Below are positions 42,966-51,324 of a stretch of 64,000 nt of DNA, piece by piece; position 1 is the stretch's first letter, and each line of letters opens with the position of its first letter. The stretch comes from Chthoniobacterales bacterium (GTDB lineage Bacteria > Verrucomicrobiota > Verrucomicrobiia > Chthoniobacterales > UBA10450). The notes beneath the pieces are model-generated. The model made no database searches. It saw only the letters and a list, made by a program, of their open reading frames with translations, and was not told where the DNA came from. Location: positions 20,561-84,560 of the forward strand of contig JAICUQ010000002.1 of NCBI GenBank assembly GCA_025935755.1, written 5' to 3'. The position numbers were made by a program, and so were the translations under genes.

Positions 42966-43083
42966 TTAGGATTCACAAGGGGAGCGAAAACGCCCCGCTC
43001 TCCAAAGCACTTGGTGCGAAACAAAACAAGCCCGCGATATGTTTTGCGAAGTTTGGGACTACGCACACCTCCTCGCGTCGCAT

Positions 43084-43305
43084 TCAGCGGCGGAAGATTG
43101 AGAACAGCGAGAAAATCAGGCTGAGCACAATGCTCACGACGATGCACGTAACGATGGGAAAATAGAACGAAGAATGTTCGCGCTCGATCCGAATGTCGCC
43201 GGGCAGCCGGCCCAACCATTTCGGGGCGAACCCACTCCATATCACCAGACCTATAAGCGTCGCGATCACACCGATGATCACAATGAATTTGCCCAATTCG
43301 CGCAT
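43084..43305 (-). CDS. DUF2905 small membrane protein
   Basis: 73 residues with two membrane spans (FIVIIGVIATLIGLVIWSG and FYFPIVTCIVVSIVLSLIFS) around a short GRLPGDIRIER loop, the DUF2905 pattern. Function unknown. ATG 43305 begins the family N-terminus MRELGKF. It is divergent from the dnaJ-like gene. Confidence 0.88.
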   Translation of the reverse strand: MRELGKFIVIIGVIATLIGLVIWSGFAPKWLGRLPGDIRIEREHSSFYFPIVTCIVVSIVLSLIFSLFSIFRR

Positions 43306-43436
43306 ACTTACGCTCGCATAACGGACACAAACGGCACAACGGATGTGACGAAATACATCTGCATCCGTGATGGACGCTTGTGCTCGTCCTGCGAGAAACC
43401 ATTGCGCGAACTGCACAGACGCACAACGTTGAGCAC

Positions 43437-44393
43437 ATGCCGGTACAGTTTCGCGATTATTACGAGACACTTGGGGTGCCGAAAACGGCGAGCGAGGACG
43501 ACATCCGCAGCGCGTTTCGAAAGTTGGCCCGCAAGTATCACCCGGACGTAGCCAAGGACAAAAAAGCCGCTGAAGAAAAATTCAAGGAGATCAACGAAGC
43601 GTACGAAGTCCTGAGCGATCCGGAAAAGCGAAAGAAATATGATCAACTGGGCGCCGATTGGAATCGCCCCGGCGGTTTCCAGCCACCGCCGCAGTGGCAA
43701 GGTCAGCAACCTGGTGGCGGATTTCACCAATGGGGCGGCGATGGTGGCGGCGGCGTAGAGTTCGAGTTCGGAGGGACCGGATTCAGCGATTTCTTCGAAG
43801 CGTTTTTTGGTGGCGGACGCGGTCGTTCCGCATTCGGCGGATTCGGAGGACGCGCTGCAACAGCCGAGCGGGGCGCCGATGTCGAAGCCGACATCATGGT
43901 CACACTCGAGGAAGCGCTGCACGGCTCCACCAGGACCGTCTCGCTGCGACGCGCGGGTTCAGACAAGGTGGAGCAATACCAAGTCAAAATTCCCCGCGGC
44001 GTTCGAGAAGGTCAGCGAATCCGATTGCGTGGTCAGGGTGAAGCCGGTGCCCGTGGCGGAAAAAGCGGTGACCTTTTTCTCCGAGTGCGATTGGCCAGGC
44101 ATCCGGATTTTTCAGTCGAAGGCAGCGATTTAATTCACGAGGTTCGAATCCAGCCAATGCAGGCTGTTCTTGGCGCCGAATTGCTTGTGCCGACTCTCGA
44201 AGGAAAAGTGCGCCTGAAAATTCCATCCGGTACACAAGGTGGCCAACGGTTTCGCCTCCGTGAACGCGGTCTCCCGGGAGTCTCTGGGAAACGCGGGGAT
44301 CTCTACGTTGTCGTTCAGATCAATATCCCGAAAAAATTGACTGACCGAGAACGGGAACTCTGGAGCGAGTTGGCGAAATTGCACAGTGCGTAA
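43437..44393 (+). CDS. DnaJ/CbpA-like co-chaperone
   Basis: 318 residues. The J domain spans about 6-72 with HPD at 35-37; a Gly/Phe-rich region spans about 78-140; the two C-terminal substrate domains follow without the zinc-finger repeats, which is the CbpA layout. It stimulates a DnaK partner not found here. The N-terminus [18 protein letters not shown] is typical and fixes ATG 43437. Confidence 0.92.
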   Translation: MPVQFRDYYETLGVPKTASEDDIRSAFRKLARKYHPDVAKDKKAAEEKFKEINEAYEVLSDPEKRKKYDQLGADWNRPGGFQPPPQWQGQQPGGGFHQWGGDGGGGVEFEFGGTGFSDFFEAFFGGGRGRSAFGGFGGRAATAERGADVEADIMVTLEEALHGSTRTVSLRRAGSDKVEQYQVKIPRGVREGQRIRLRGQGEAGARGGKSGDLFLRVRLARHPDFSVEGSDLIHEVRIQPMQAVLGAELLVPTLEGKVRLKIPSGTQGGQRFRLRERGLPGVSGKRGDLYVVVQINIPKKLTDRERELWSELAKLHSA

Positions 44394-44401
44394 CAATTTT
44401 T

Positions 44402-44498
44402 ATGTCGAGCGCAGTCGAGACATCCCTGATTTATTCTCTTTTCCGTGACACCTGGCTGACAAACAATTAGAGATTCCTCGACTTCGCTCGGAACGACA
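44402..44498. repeat. GAAGTCGAGG-family repeat, inverted pair
   Basis: Arms at 44402-44424 (ATGTCGAGCGCAGTCGAGAC) and 44470-44498 (GAGATTCCTCGACTTCGCTC start) are inverted and fill the gap between the dnaJ-like gene and rpiB, ending 5 bp before the rpiB ATG. Confidence 0.75.
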
Positions 44499-44503
44499 CA
44501 CCT

Positions 44504-44935
44504 ATGAAAATTTCTTTGGGTTCAGATCACGCCGGTTTTCGTTACAAGGAAAAAGTGAAAGAATTGCTGTCTTCGCTTGGGCACGAAGTAAAGGATTGCG
44601 GCACATTCAGCGAGGAACCAGTGGACTATCCACTGTTTATTCGTCCTGCAGCGGAAGCAGTCGCACGTGGCGAATGCGATCGCGGCATTGTGTTCGGCGG
44701 TTCGGGCAATGGCGAAGCGATGGTCGCAAACAAAGTGCACGGTGTGCGTTGCGCACTTTGCTGGAGCGAAGATTCGGCCCGGCTTTCGCGGCAACACAAC
44801 GACGCAAACGTACTCTCGATGGGTGAACGTTTGATTCCCGAAGACCTGGCCCTGCAGATTGTACGGATTTGGCTGGAGACAGGGTTTGATGGCGGCCGCC
44901 ACGAACGACGCGTCGCCATGCTAAACGCGATGTGA
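44504..44935 (+). CDS. rpiB: ribose-5-phosphate isomerase B, Glu-type active site
   Basis: 143 residues; interconverts ribose-5-phosphate and ribulose-5-phosphate. The N-terminal GSDHAGFRYK is standard. The loop that in E. coli carries the catalytic Cys reads FGGSGNGEAMVANK, as in Mycobacterium tuberculosis RpiB, where a Glu acts as the base; here that is E71. gnd, also in the pentose phosphate pathway, is 1.2 kb downstream on the other strand. Confidence 0.93.
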   Translation: MKISLGSDHAGFRYKEKVKELLSSLGHEVKDCGTFSEEPVDYPLFIRPAAEAVARGECDRGIVFGGSGNGEAMVANKVHGVRCALCWSEDSARLSRQHNDANVLSMGERLIPEDLALQIVRIWLETGFDGGRHERRVAMLNAM

Positions 44936-45072
44936 TCTTTGGCGACACATTGAGCCGAACCGGTGTACCGGCTCGCATCCCAACGAAAAACTGCAGCTAA
45001 TCTTTGTGCCGCGTTCGCATCCGGCCAAAGCGGGATATTTAGCTAGACCCGATCCTATCTGACGCACACGCG

Positions 45073-45924
45073 TCACCTCAATCGATCGGCGCACACGGCG
45101 ATCAAAAACACCGCGCTCACAAACGCGTTACTCTGGAAAAATGCGCGATTGATCCCAGCCAGGTCGCGCTTTTCCGTCTTGTGCTCGTAATAAAGGGCCG
45201 CGGCGATCAGCGGCAACGACCAGTAATAAATGGCCCCGAGCTTCGCGACGAAACCAAAGCCGATGAGCGCGACAAAGGTCACAAGATGCAGCCCCTGCGC
45301 GAGACGCAAGCTGCGGGTAATCCCAAGTTTCACCACGAGCGATCGAATCCCTTCGCGCCGATCAAAGTCATAATCCTGCGTGGCATAGATGAGGTCGAAT
45401 CCTGCGACCCAGCAAATCACGCCTGCCGCAAGGACGACGGGCGCTGGATCGATCGTTCCGGTTTGCGCGATCCAAGCCCCGATCGGAGCGATGGCTAACG
45501 CCAAGCCAAGAAAAAAATGCGTCGCACTCGTAAACCGTTTTGTGAGCGAATAGAAAAAAATCAACGCGAGCGCAACCGGCGCGAGAAGGAAAGTCAACCA
45601 ATTGATCGATGATGCGGTCAACAGGAACCCGGCAGAGCTAAGCGTTAGCAAAATGACCGCCGACAATTTCGGCACGAGCAAGTGTCGTGAGGCGGTGCGC
45701 GGGTTGCGTTGATCGAGCGACCAATCAACGAGCCGGTTGAAGAGCATGGCTGCTGTTCGCGCGAACACCATGCAGAGAATCACCAGCAAAAGGATCTTTA
45801 GCGATGGCCATCCGTTCGCAGCCACGATCAGCGCAGCAAGAGCAAATGGGAGCGCGAAAATTGTGTGCGAGAAACGAATTAACCGGAGAAATCGACCCAC
45901 CCGCCCATTTGCAACTTGCGTCAT
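45073..45924 (-). CDS. UbiA-family prenyltransferase (UbiA/MqnP-like)
   Basis: 283 residues with eight or nine membrane spans. The two Asp-rich motifs are FNRLVDWSLDQRNPRTASR and DLIYATQDYDFDRREGI. It attaches a polyprenyl chain to an aromatic ring. Because the window has a MenG/UbiE and a polyprenyl synthase and a menaquinone-type Sdh, the product is probably menaquinone by the futalosine (MqnP) route, but a 4-hydroxybenzoate substrate cannot be excluded. Confidence 0.85.
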   Translation of the reverse strand: MTQVANGRVGRFLRLIRFSHTIFALPFALAALIVAANGWPSLKILLLVILCMVFARTAAMLFNRLVDWSLDQRNPRTASRHLLVPKLSAVILLTLSSAGFLLTASSINWLTFLLAPVALALIFFYSLTKRFTSATHFFLGLALAIAPIGAWIAQTGTIDPAPVVLAAGVICWVAGFDLIYATQDYDFDRREGIRSLVVKLGITRSLRLAQGLHLVTFVALIGFGFVAKLGAIYYWSLPLIAAALYYEHKTEKRDLAGINRAFFQSNAFVSAVFLIAVCADRLR

Positions 45925-46157
45925 TGGAACAACACAGAGCTTGTAGTTCCGGAGAGCACAGGCTGGAAGTCTCGGGTTGCCGGCGTCCCACCGGCAATCG
46001 CTGCCGGACGCAACTCCAAAGTCACTCGACGCCTACCCATGTCTGGTGAAGCTGCCGAGACCTGCAGGCTGGCAGCCCGCGCTGTCTGGAAAAGACGGCC
46101 ACCGCAGCTCTGATGGACGCATGCCCTCGAGTCAATCGCGAAGCTGTCAAGGAATGC
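45925..46157. other. 233-bp gap between ubiA-like and gnd genes with palindromic fragments
   Basis: Contains CACAGGCTGGAAGTCTCGGG near 45957 and CTGCAGGCTGGCAGCCCGCG near 46064, two related fragments, plus GTTGCCGGCGTCCCACCGGC. These look like worn dispersed repeats. I see no small gene with coding character. Confidence 0.45.
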
Positions 46158-47642
46158 TCATTCTCCCGCGTGATGCGGCTCGTGTGTTTTCTGCTCGGCC
46201 GGTTTTTCGGCTGGCGCTTTATCAGGCTCGAGCCATTCGGTGTGAAAGATGCCTGGCTTGTCGATTCGCTCGTAAGTATGCGCACCGAAGAAATCGCGTT
46301 GCGCTTGCAGAAGATTGGCGGGAAGCCGGGCGGACCGATAACTATCGTAATACGCCAACGAAGCAGAAAACGCCGGAACGGGTACGCCAAACTTGATCGC
46401 AGTCGAAACCACGAGCCGCCATTTTGGCTGCGTTCTCTTGATAGCCCGGGTGAAATACTTGTCGAGGAGAAGATTTTCCAATGCAGGGTTACGCTTGTAC
46501 GCTTCCACGATCCGGTTCAAGAATTTCGCGCGAATGATACAGCCACCACGCCAAATCGTGGCGATGTCGCTGAGACTTAAATTCCAGTTGTAGGTGCCGC
46601 TCCCGGACCGAAGAAGCTCCATCCCCTGCGCGTAGGAAATTATTTTAGATGCGTAAAGAGCGTCGCGTACAGCATCGACGAAACGATCGCGGTTGCCTTT
46701 GAACGTTCGCGCTCTCGGCTGCGGCAAAATCTTCGACGCTGCAACGCGTTCTTCTTTTCGTGACGAGACCACGCGGGCTTCGACTGCAGCATCGATTGTG
46801 GAAATCACGACGTATTGCTTAATGGCCGCCTGAAGGGTCCATATACCGGTTCCTTTCTGGCCGGCCTTGTCGAGGATCACGTCGACCAACGGCTTGCCTG
46901 TTTCGGGATCGATTTTCCGGAAAATCTGCGACGTAATTTCGATTAGATAACTCTCCAGCTCGCCCTTGTTCCACTCTGCGAAAGTCTGTGCAAGTTGCAC
47001 TGCATCCATTCCCAGGATGTCCTTCAAAATAGCGTACGCTTCGCAGATCAACTGGATATCGCCATACTCGATGCCGTTGTGCACCATCTTGACGTAATGA
47101 CCGGCGCCGTCCGGTCCCATGTACCGGCAACATGGCTCGCCATCTACTTGCGCTGCGATTTTACGGAAGATTGGAGCGATGATGTCCCACGACTCGCGAG
47201 AACCGCCGGGCATAAGCGACGGCCCCTTAAGCGCGCCTTCCTCGCCGCCAGATACCCCCATGCCTACAAAATGAATTCCCTTGTTCCGCAATTCTTGCTC
47301 CCGCCGTTGCGTATCAGTGAATAGAGAATTCCCGCCGTCGATGATCACATCGCCTTTCTCGAGCAGCGGGGCCAGCTGTCCGATTACGGAATCGACAGGC
47401 GGGCCGGCTTTCACCATCATCATGGCTATGCGCGGTTTTTTGAGCGCCCCAACAAATTCCTCCAATGTGGTGGTGGGCTGAATGTTTTTCCCTTTCGCGC
47501 GCTCAGCAGCGAATTTTTCCGTGACCTCAGTCGTCCGATTGAATACCGCCACCGAAAAACCCTTCGATTCCATGTTCAGAGCGAGATTTTCGCCCATCAC
47601 CCCGAGGCCGATCAGGCCAATATCACATTGATTCGTGTTCAT
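46158..47642 (-). CDS. gnd: 6-phosphogluconate dehydrogenase (decarboxylating)
   Basis: 494 residues, oxidative pentose phosphate pathway. The NADP site is IGLIGLGVMGENLALNMESK, the substrate helix is GAGHYVKMVHNGIEYGDIQL, and the C-terminal ILDKAGQKGTGIWTLQAA and TYNWNLSLSDIATIWRGGCI are conserved. A Lys/Pro/Glu-rich tail of about 20 residues is an extension. ATG 47642 is 63 bp from the divergent moaE. Confidence 0.95.
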   Translation of the reverse strand: MNTNQCDIGLIGLGVMGENLALNMESKGFSVAVFNRTTEVTEKFAAERAKGKNIQPTTTLEEFVGALKKPRIAMMMVKAGPPVDSVIGQLAPLLEKGDVIIDGGNSLFTDTQRREQELRNKGIHFVGMGVSGGEEGALKGPSLMPGGSRESWDIIAPIFRKIAAQVDGEPCCRYMGPDGAGHYVKMVHNGIEYGDIQLICEAYAILKDILGMDAVQLAQTFAEWNKGELESYLIEITSQIFRKIDPETGKPLVDVILDKAGQKGTGIWTLQAAIKQYVVISTIDAAVEARVVSSRKEERVAASKILPQPRARTFKGNRDRFVDAVRDALYASKIISYAQGMELLRSGSGTYNWNLSLSDIATIWRGGCIIRAKFLNRIVEAYKRNPALENLLLDKYFTRAIKRTQPKWRLVVSTAIKFGVPVPAFSASLAYYDSYRSARLPANLLQAQRDFFGAHTYERIDKPGIFHTEWLEPDKAPAEKPAEQKTHEPHHAGE

Positions 47643-47705
47643 TTTTGTATCTCCTTGTGTGGCTGCTTAACCAGAATCAATCACTGTAACGAGCAGTGTA
47701 AACGC

Positions 47706-48182
47706 ATGGCAAATGTGGTTTGTGAAATTTCGGTGACAGAGATACCGCTTGCCGCGGACGCAATCGACGTCGCTGGCGCCGGCGCGGTTGTTGATTTCTG
47801 CGGCATCGTCCGGCCAATGGAAAACGGCCGCGAAATTGTAGGAATCGATTATGATGCACATCATACGATGGCGGAGCACCAGTTGAAACAAATAGCCGGA
47901 CAAGCCGCAGATCGATTTGGGCTCAACCTTGTGCGCATTCATCATCGAATTGGTTTCGTTGCAGCTGGAGAAACATCTTTGTTTCTGCGAGTGGCAAGTG
48001 CGCATCGAAGCGAAGGCTTCCGGGGGAGCCAATGGATTGTCGACGAGTTGAAGAAGAGAGTGCCTATTTGGAAGCGGCCGCGCTTTAAAGCTGCAGCCGG
48101 CACCATTGATGCCGGACATTGCCGCGGCCAGTTCAAAGGAGCGAAAGACAAACCGGGATCGGCGATCCCGGCTACAATATGA
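47706..48182 (+). CDS. moaE: molybdopterin synthase catalytic subunit
   Basis: 158 residues; with MoaD it converts cyclic pyranopterin monophosphate to molybdopterin. Conserved: GAVVDFCGIVRPMENGREI, DYDAHHTMAEHQL, HRIGFVAAGETSLFLRVASAHR and the catalytic Lys block ELKKRVPIWKRPRF. The last ten residues are read through a hairpin repeat (48153-48171). Its TGA overlaps the ATG of pgsA. Confidence 0.92.
   Translation: MANVVCEISVTEIPLAADAIDVAGAGAVVDFCGIVRPMENGREIVGIDYDAHHTMAEHQLKQIAGQAADRFGLNLVRIHHRIGFVAAGETSLFLRVASAHRSEGFRGSQWIVDELKKRVPIWKRPRFKAAAGTIDAGHCRGQFKGAKDKPGSAIPATI
48153..48171. repeat. CTACA-flanked hairpin inside the moaE end
   Basis: CCGGGATC-GGC-GATCCCGG is a perfect 8-bp stem followed by CTACAATATG, whose ATG is the pgsA start. 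It is the clearest case in the window of a hairpin repeat overlapping both a C-terminus and a start codon. Confidence 0.75.
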
Positions 48183-48757
48183 ATTGGGCGAACCGACTTA
48201 CCCTTAGCCGGCTGGCGTTGACGATACTGTTTGTAGCCTTGCTCAGTTCGTCCTGGCGTTATGCGCGCACCGCTGCGCTCGTGATTTTTTTGATCGCCGG
48301 TCTCACCGATTTCATCGACGGCGAGATCGCACGCCGCTACGGAGTCATCACGAACTTCGGTAAATTGATGGATCCGCTGGTCGATAAAATTATGGTGGCG
48401 GCGGCATTCATTTCGCTCGTTCCTCTGAAAGCAGTGCCGGCATGGGCGGCAACAACGGTTGTGGCGCGCGATTTTCTGATCACTGGTCTGCGGCTCATGG
48501 CCACCGCCAAGGGCCGAATTCTGCCGGCAGAAAGCCTCGGCAAGCAGAAAACTTCCTGGCAAATCGTTACGATTATTTTTTTCCTGGCATTGCTATCGAT
48601 CGCGGAACTGAAGTATGCGAACGACACGCCCGCCTGGTGGCTGCAGGCGTGGGAAGAAGCCGGTCCGGTTTTGGTCTGGATTACCGTCGCACTTACCATC
48701 TACTCGGGATTCGGCTATGTATGGCGAAATCGCGAATTGCTCGCGTCAGATCAATAG
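48179..48757 (+). CDS. pgsA: CDP-diacylglycerol--glycerol-3-phosphate 3-phosphatidyltransferase
   Basis: 192 residues with about five spans. The CDP-alcohol phosphotransferase signature is complete: DFIDGEIARRYGV then NFGKLMDPLVDK. It makes phosphatidylglycerol phosphate. MNWANRLTLSRL is the standard start. ATG 48179 overlaps the moaE stop by 4 nt, so the two are translationally coupled. Confidence 0.93.
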   Translation: MNWANRLTLSRLALTILFVALLSSSWRYARTAALVIFLIAGLTDFIDGEIARRYGVITNFGKLMDPLVDKIMVAAAFISLVPLKAVPAWAATTVVARDFLITGLRLMATAKGRILPAESLGKQKTSWQIVTIIFFLALLSIAELKYANDTPAWWLQAWEEAGPVLVWITVALTIYSGFGYVWRNRELLASDQ

Positions 48758-48895
48758 CGACTCACGGCAATCTGAAACGGATTGAGAGTTCCTACTACGA
48801 AGCGTCTGCGAGATGTGTTTCATCGTTCCAAAGACGCCACGCTCGCTTTCACCACAAGGATCGCGATTAACACAAAGCTGCGTTCGATTGGCGAA

Positions 48896-49147
48896 ATGAC
48901 TGAACTTTCTATAGACACAAAAAACAAACGGGTCCGACTACGGCTCGAACTGCTCGGGGAACAGGAACCGATCGACATCGATATTTTGCGCTACAGCCTG
49001 AAAGAGGAAGACGGAACGACTTACATCACCCTCGAAGAGGTGCAATCGTCGCGTGAATGGCTAACCAGCGCACTGCGTGAGTTCGTTGTCGGTGAGGATT
49101 TGGTGATCCCCGCCAAAGCCGGTGCAGTTCTGAAATTATTGGTGTGA
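48896..49147 (+). CDS. small uncharacterised protein
   Basis: 83 residues from ATG 48896, beginning MTELSIDTKNKRVRLRLELL. Charged, no membrane segment, predicted mixed alpha/beta with an acidic middle (LKEEDGTTYITLEEVQ). I do not recognise a family. It is 138 bp after pgsA. The open frame continues upstream without typical codons, so the ATG is chosen. Coding status is supported by its regular amphipathic pattern only. Confidence 0.6.
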   Translation: MTELSIDTKNKRVRLRLELLGEQEPIDIDILRYSLKEEDGTTYITLEEVQSSREWLTSALREFVVGEDLVIPAKAGAVLKLLV

Positions 49148-49475
49148 AGGCTGCTATTCAAAGGGTAACGCCAAATCTTCGTCCAAAGTGTTATGTCCTG
49201 ACGATGACGGGGCCGAGGCACATTGAGGGGTCCTCGGCTCGGCCCTTTCTTGGGGGGCGTCCGGAATTTTCGCTGGCAACGACCCCTGGTCACCGACAAA
49301 GCCCGTCACCGCCACCATTTGAATCGCAAAGTTCCGCATTTCGGTTTGGAATTTTTTACGCAATATCGCGACCGAGTAAGGCCACCCAGGTGTTTACCTC
49401 CGAAATGGGATCAGGAGGTACCGGTCCATTACCCATAACCGTGAGCGGAAATCTGCGATCTCCTCGATCGCAAGG
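49148..49475. other. 328-bp region without an accepted gene
   Basis: Holds a terminator-like hairpin at 49210-49251 and otherwise no recognised feature. An open frame from 49144 on the plus strand (195 codons) overlaps the next gene and has no family character. The stretch 49391-49475 is open in the frame of the next gene after a TAA near 49378, so part of it may belong to that gene's N-terminus if a rare start is used. Confidence 0.5.
49210..49251 (+). terminator. terminator-like hairpin
   Basis: GGGCCGAG (49210-49217) pairs perfectly with CTCGGCCC (49238-49245), loop 20 nt, followed by TTTCTT. It is a plausible intrinsic terminator for the transcript that ends with the 83-residue gene. An alternative pairing GCCGAGG/CCTCGGC is nested in it. 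Confidence 0.5.
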
Positions 49476-50171
49476 TTGGGGGATTTTGTCTCTGCCCATC
49501 GGGAAGATATTCTCCAATCGTGGATCACAGCGGTTGATCAGCACCCAAGTATCTCCAGTTCGGACAACCTCACATCCACGCAACTGCTTGATCATCTGCC
49601 CGAGCTTTGCACCGAGCTGGCAGCGTTGCTCAAGCAACCGAATGCCAAGGAGATCCAACGAGAGGCAAGACAGGATGCCAGGGCACACGGTTGGAAGCGA
49701 TGGCGACAAGGTTACAAGCTGGAAGAGCTAATCCGGGAAATCTGCCTGATTCGTCGAAATTTCAATGACAGATGGCTCCGGGCTTTCGCTGCCATGGACG
49801 TGCGGTTCGATGTGGATGCGCAAAGTCTTGCGCGGCGAATTGTGGAGTCTTTTTTCGATAACGTCATTATCGAAGCAACCGTTCAATTCGTTGGGGAACA
49901 CGAGCAAGCTCTGAAGCAATTGAATGCTCAATTGAAACCGAGACGAACATCCAATGCAGAGGTGGTTCAGCGCATTACCCATCTATTGCGTGAGCCGTTA
50001 GGCCCTTTGTTGGTCGGACTCGAAGTCCTGCTGCGTGAAGAAAATCTGTCGCCACGAGGTGTCGAGATGATCGAGGTGCTCCAGCGCAGCGTGAAGAAAG
50101 AAGCCCAGGCGATTGAGGAACTGCTGCAGTCCACGGAATTGTTCGAAAAGAATGCGCCTCAAAGCAGTTAA
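49476..50171 (+). CDS. RsbRD N-terminal-like helical protein
   Basis: 231 residues. The first 160 resemble the all-helical RsbRD N-terminal domain of stressosome proteins and some kinases (FVSAHREDILQSWITAV, then ARAHGWKRWRQGYKLEELIR and ICLIRRNFNDRWLRAF). The C-terminal 70 residues look like a histidine-kinase-type dimerisation helix pair without a kinase domain and without the H box His. The TTG 49476 start is weak and a more upstream rare start cannot be excluded. Possibly a signalling adaptor. Confidence 0.65.
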   Translation: MGDFVSAHREDILQSWITAVDQHPSISSSDNLTSTQLLDHLPELCTELAALLKQPNAKEIQREARQDARAHGWKRWRQGYKLEELIREICLIRRNFNDRWLRAFAAMDVRFDVDAQSLARRIVESFFDNVIIEATVQFVGEHEQALKQLNAQLKPRRTSNAEVVQRITHLLREPLGPLLVGLEVLLREENLSPRGVEMIEVLQRSVKKEAQAIEELLQSTELFEKNAPQSS

Positions 50172-50242
50172 AAGCCCTGGTGATTACTCCGATTGAGTGC
50201 TGGTGGAAGATTCATTCAGCGTTGAAGCCGTGAGTTGGTCCG

Positions 50243-50272
50243 GCATTCTGAGCGCAGCGAAGCGGAGTCGAA
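50243..50272. repeat. GAAGTCGAGG-family repeat, divergent copy
   Basis: GCATTCTGAGCGCAGCGAAG followed by CGGAGTCGAA, in the gap between two poorly known genes. It is a variant with GCATTCTGAG in place of TCATTCCGAG. Confidence 0.6.
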
Positions 50273-50356
50273 GCTGCAACGCACAGGACGCAGTCCGAGA
50301 GGCCGCGCGTTCAATCCCGCAGTGTTACGCATGCCTGCACCACGGTATGCTGTTAC

Positions 50357-51019
50357 TTATCGCCGCCGAACGCGAGAGGGAGTTTGCGTTGGCTTGGCTC
50401 GAAACAGTGATCGAAAGAAATCTTCGACTCGCCGATTAGAGTCTGGTTTTCTCACGCTTTGGCCTCGGCTGCGGTGCCTGCTCCGGGGCCGGCTTTTTGG
50501 TGTCCCTGCAGGAGTGCTTGTCGGTTCCGCCATGGCATACACTGGTGGGAGGGTCACGTCTGGTGTAAGGCTTGGCTGCGCGGTAGCGTCCGGAGTTGAC
50601 GATGGTACCTCAACCGCCATCGCCGCAGATACAGGTAACCTTTGTGGATCGGCGGACCAATTCTCATGCGTTGGTTGCTTCGGAAGAAATAGTGCAATCC
50701 CAAAAGCGACTGCGACAGCCAGCGAAATCATCGCAACGCCAATTGCCCAACGCGCCAGGCGCTGAGCTCGCCTGTAGTTGGCGTCTCCATGTCTTCCGTC
50801 AATTTCGCTGCGTATCAGAGTCAGCCGTTCGGCTGCCATGATGAGTTCATTTGGAGGAACAGCGGGATCAGACTGCATCTTGGAGAAATAATCCTGGCAA
50901 TCCCGAAGTTCATTTTCCGAAAAGAGATGCAGCTTGCCGGGGTTTGTACGCTCCACCAGTTTCCAGAAATTGGGTCGATCAGCGGTCACCTGCCCATTTG
51001 GAGAACGCGCATCCACCAA
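50357..51019 (-). CDS. uncharacterised single-span membrane protein
   Basis: 220 residues. The N-terminal 85 are cytosolic and helical (ENELRDCQDYFSKMQSDPAV). One span follows (WAIGVAMISLAVAVAFGIAL, about 92-111), then a Pro/Thr/Ser-rich stretch and a very basic C-terminus (RPRSRHRSRGQSVRK). I do not recognise a family. The basic tail could bind nucleic acid or anionic polymer. It is convergent with the RsbRD-like gene. Confidence 0.6.
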   Translation of the reverse strand: MVDARSPNGQVTADRPNFWKLVERTNPGKLHLFSENELRDCQDYFSKMQSDPAVPPNELIMAAERLTLIRSEIDGRHGDANYRRAQRLARWAIGVAMISLAVAVAFGIALFLPKQPTHENWSADPQRLPVSAAMAVEVPSSTPDATAQPSLTPDVTLPPVYAMAEPTSTPAGTPKSRPRSRHRSRGQSVRKPDSNRRVEDFFRSLFRAKPTQTPSRVRRR

Positions 51020-51165
51020 CTACAAATCGCTTGCGAGAGGTTCGCGACGTTTACCAGAGTAATTGCGCGAGGCCGGGCGGGGTGGCTGCGCCGAAGAGCT
51101 AATCGTCAGACCCTCGGTGGCAAGTGGCCGTTATTCCAATCGATTCAATACTGGGAAGGACAATG

Positions 51166-51236
51166 AGCGGGCAGCGGGGATCGAACCCGCATGGCCAGCT
51201 TGGAAGGCTGGAACTTTACCATTAAGCTATGCCCGC
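51166..51236 (-). tRNA. tRNA-Gly (anticodon UCC)
   Basis: Reading the minus strand, the acceptor GCGGGCA pairs with TGCCCGC. The anticodon arm CCAGC-CTTCCAA-GCTGG shows anticodon TCC, and the T arm has GGTTCGATCC. The D loop is short (AATGGTAAAG). Discriminator T, with no encoded CCA. It stands between the membrane protein gene and fabF. Confidence 0.95.
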
Positions 51237-51324
51237 ATCGGAGAATGAACACGAAACAGTGGCAAGCAACGACTGACTAGTCAAAGCGATTGCGTCGCGA
51301 CAATCGCGGTTACTGAATTGAGGT

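Noticed and set aside
42962..43438. 158-codon minus-strand frame across the DUF2905 gene
   Set aside because: A different frame (43084-43305) gives the DUF2905 two-span protein; this one is a shadow.
34805..44498. CRISPR array
   Set aside because: The repeats are dispersed between genes, lack regular spacing and unique spacers, and no cas genes are present.
49144..49731. 195-codon plus-strand frame after the 83-residue gene
   Set aside because: Translation is rich in Pro/Ser/Arg without a domain, and it overlaps the RsbRD-like frame, which has recognisable conserved blocks.
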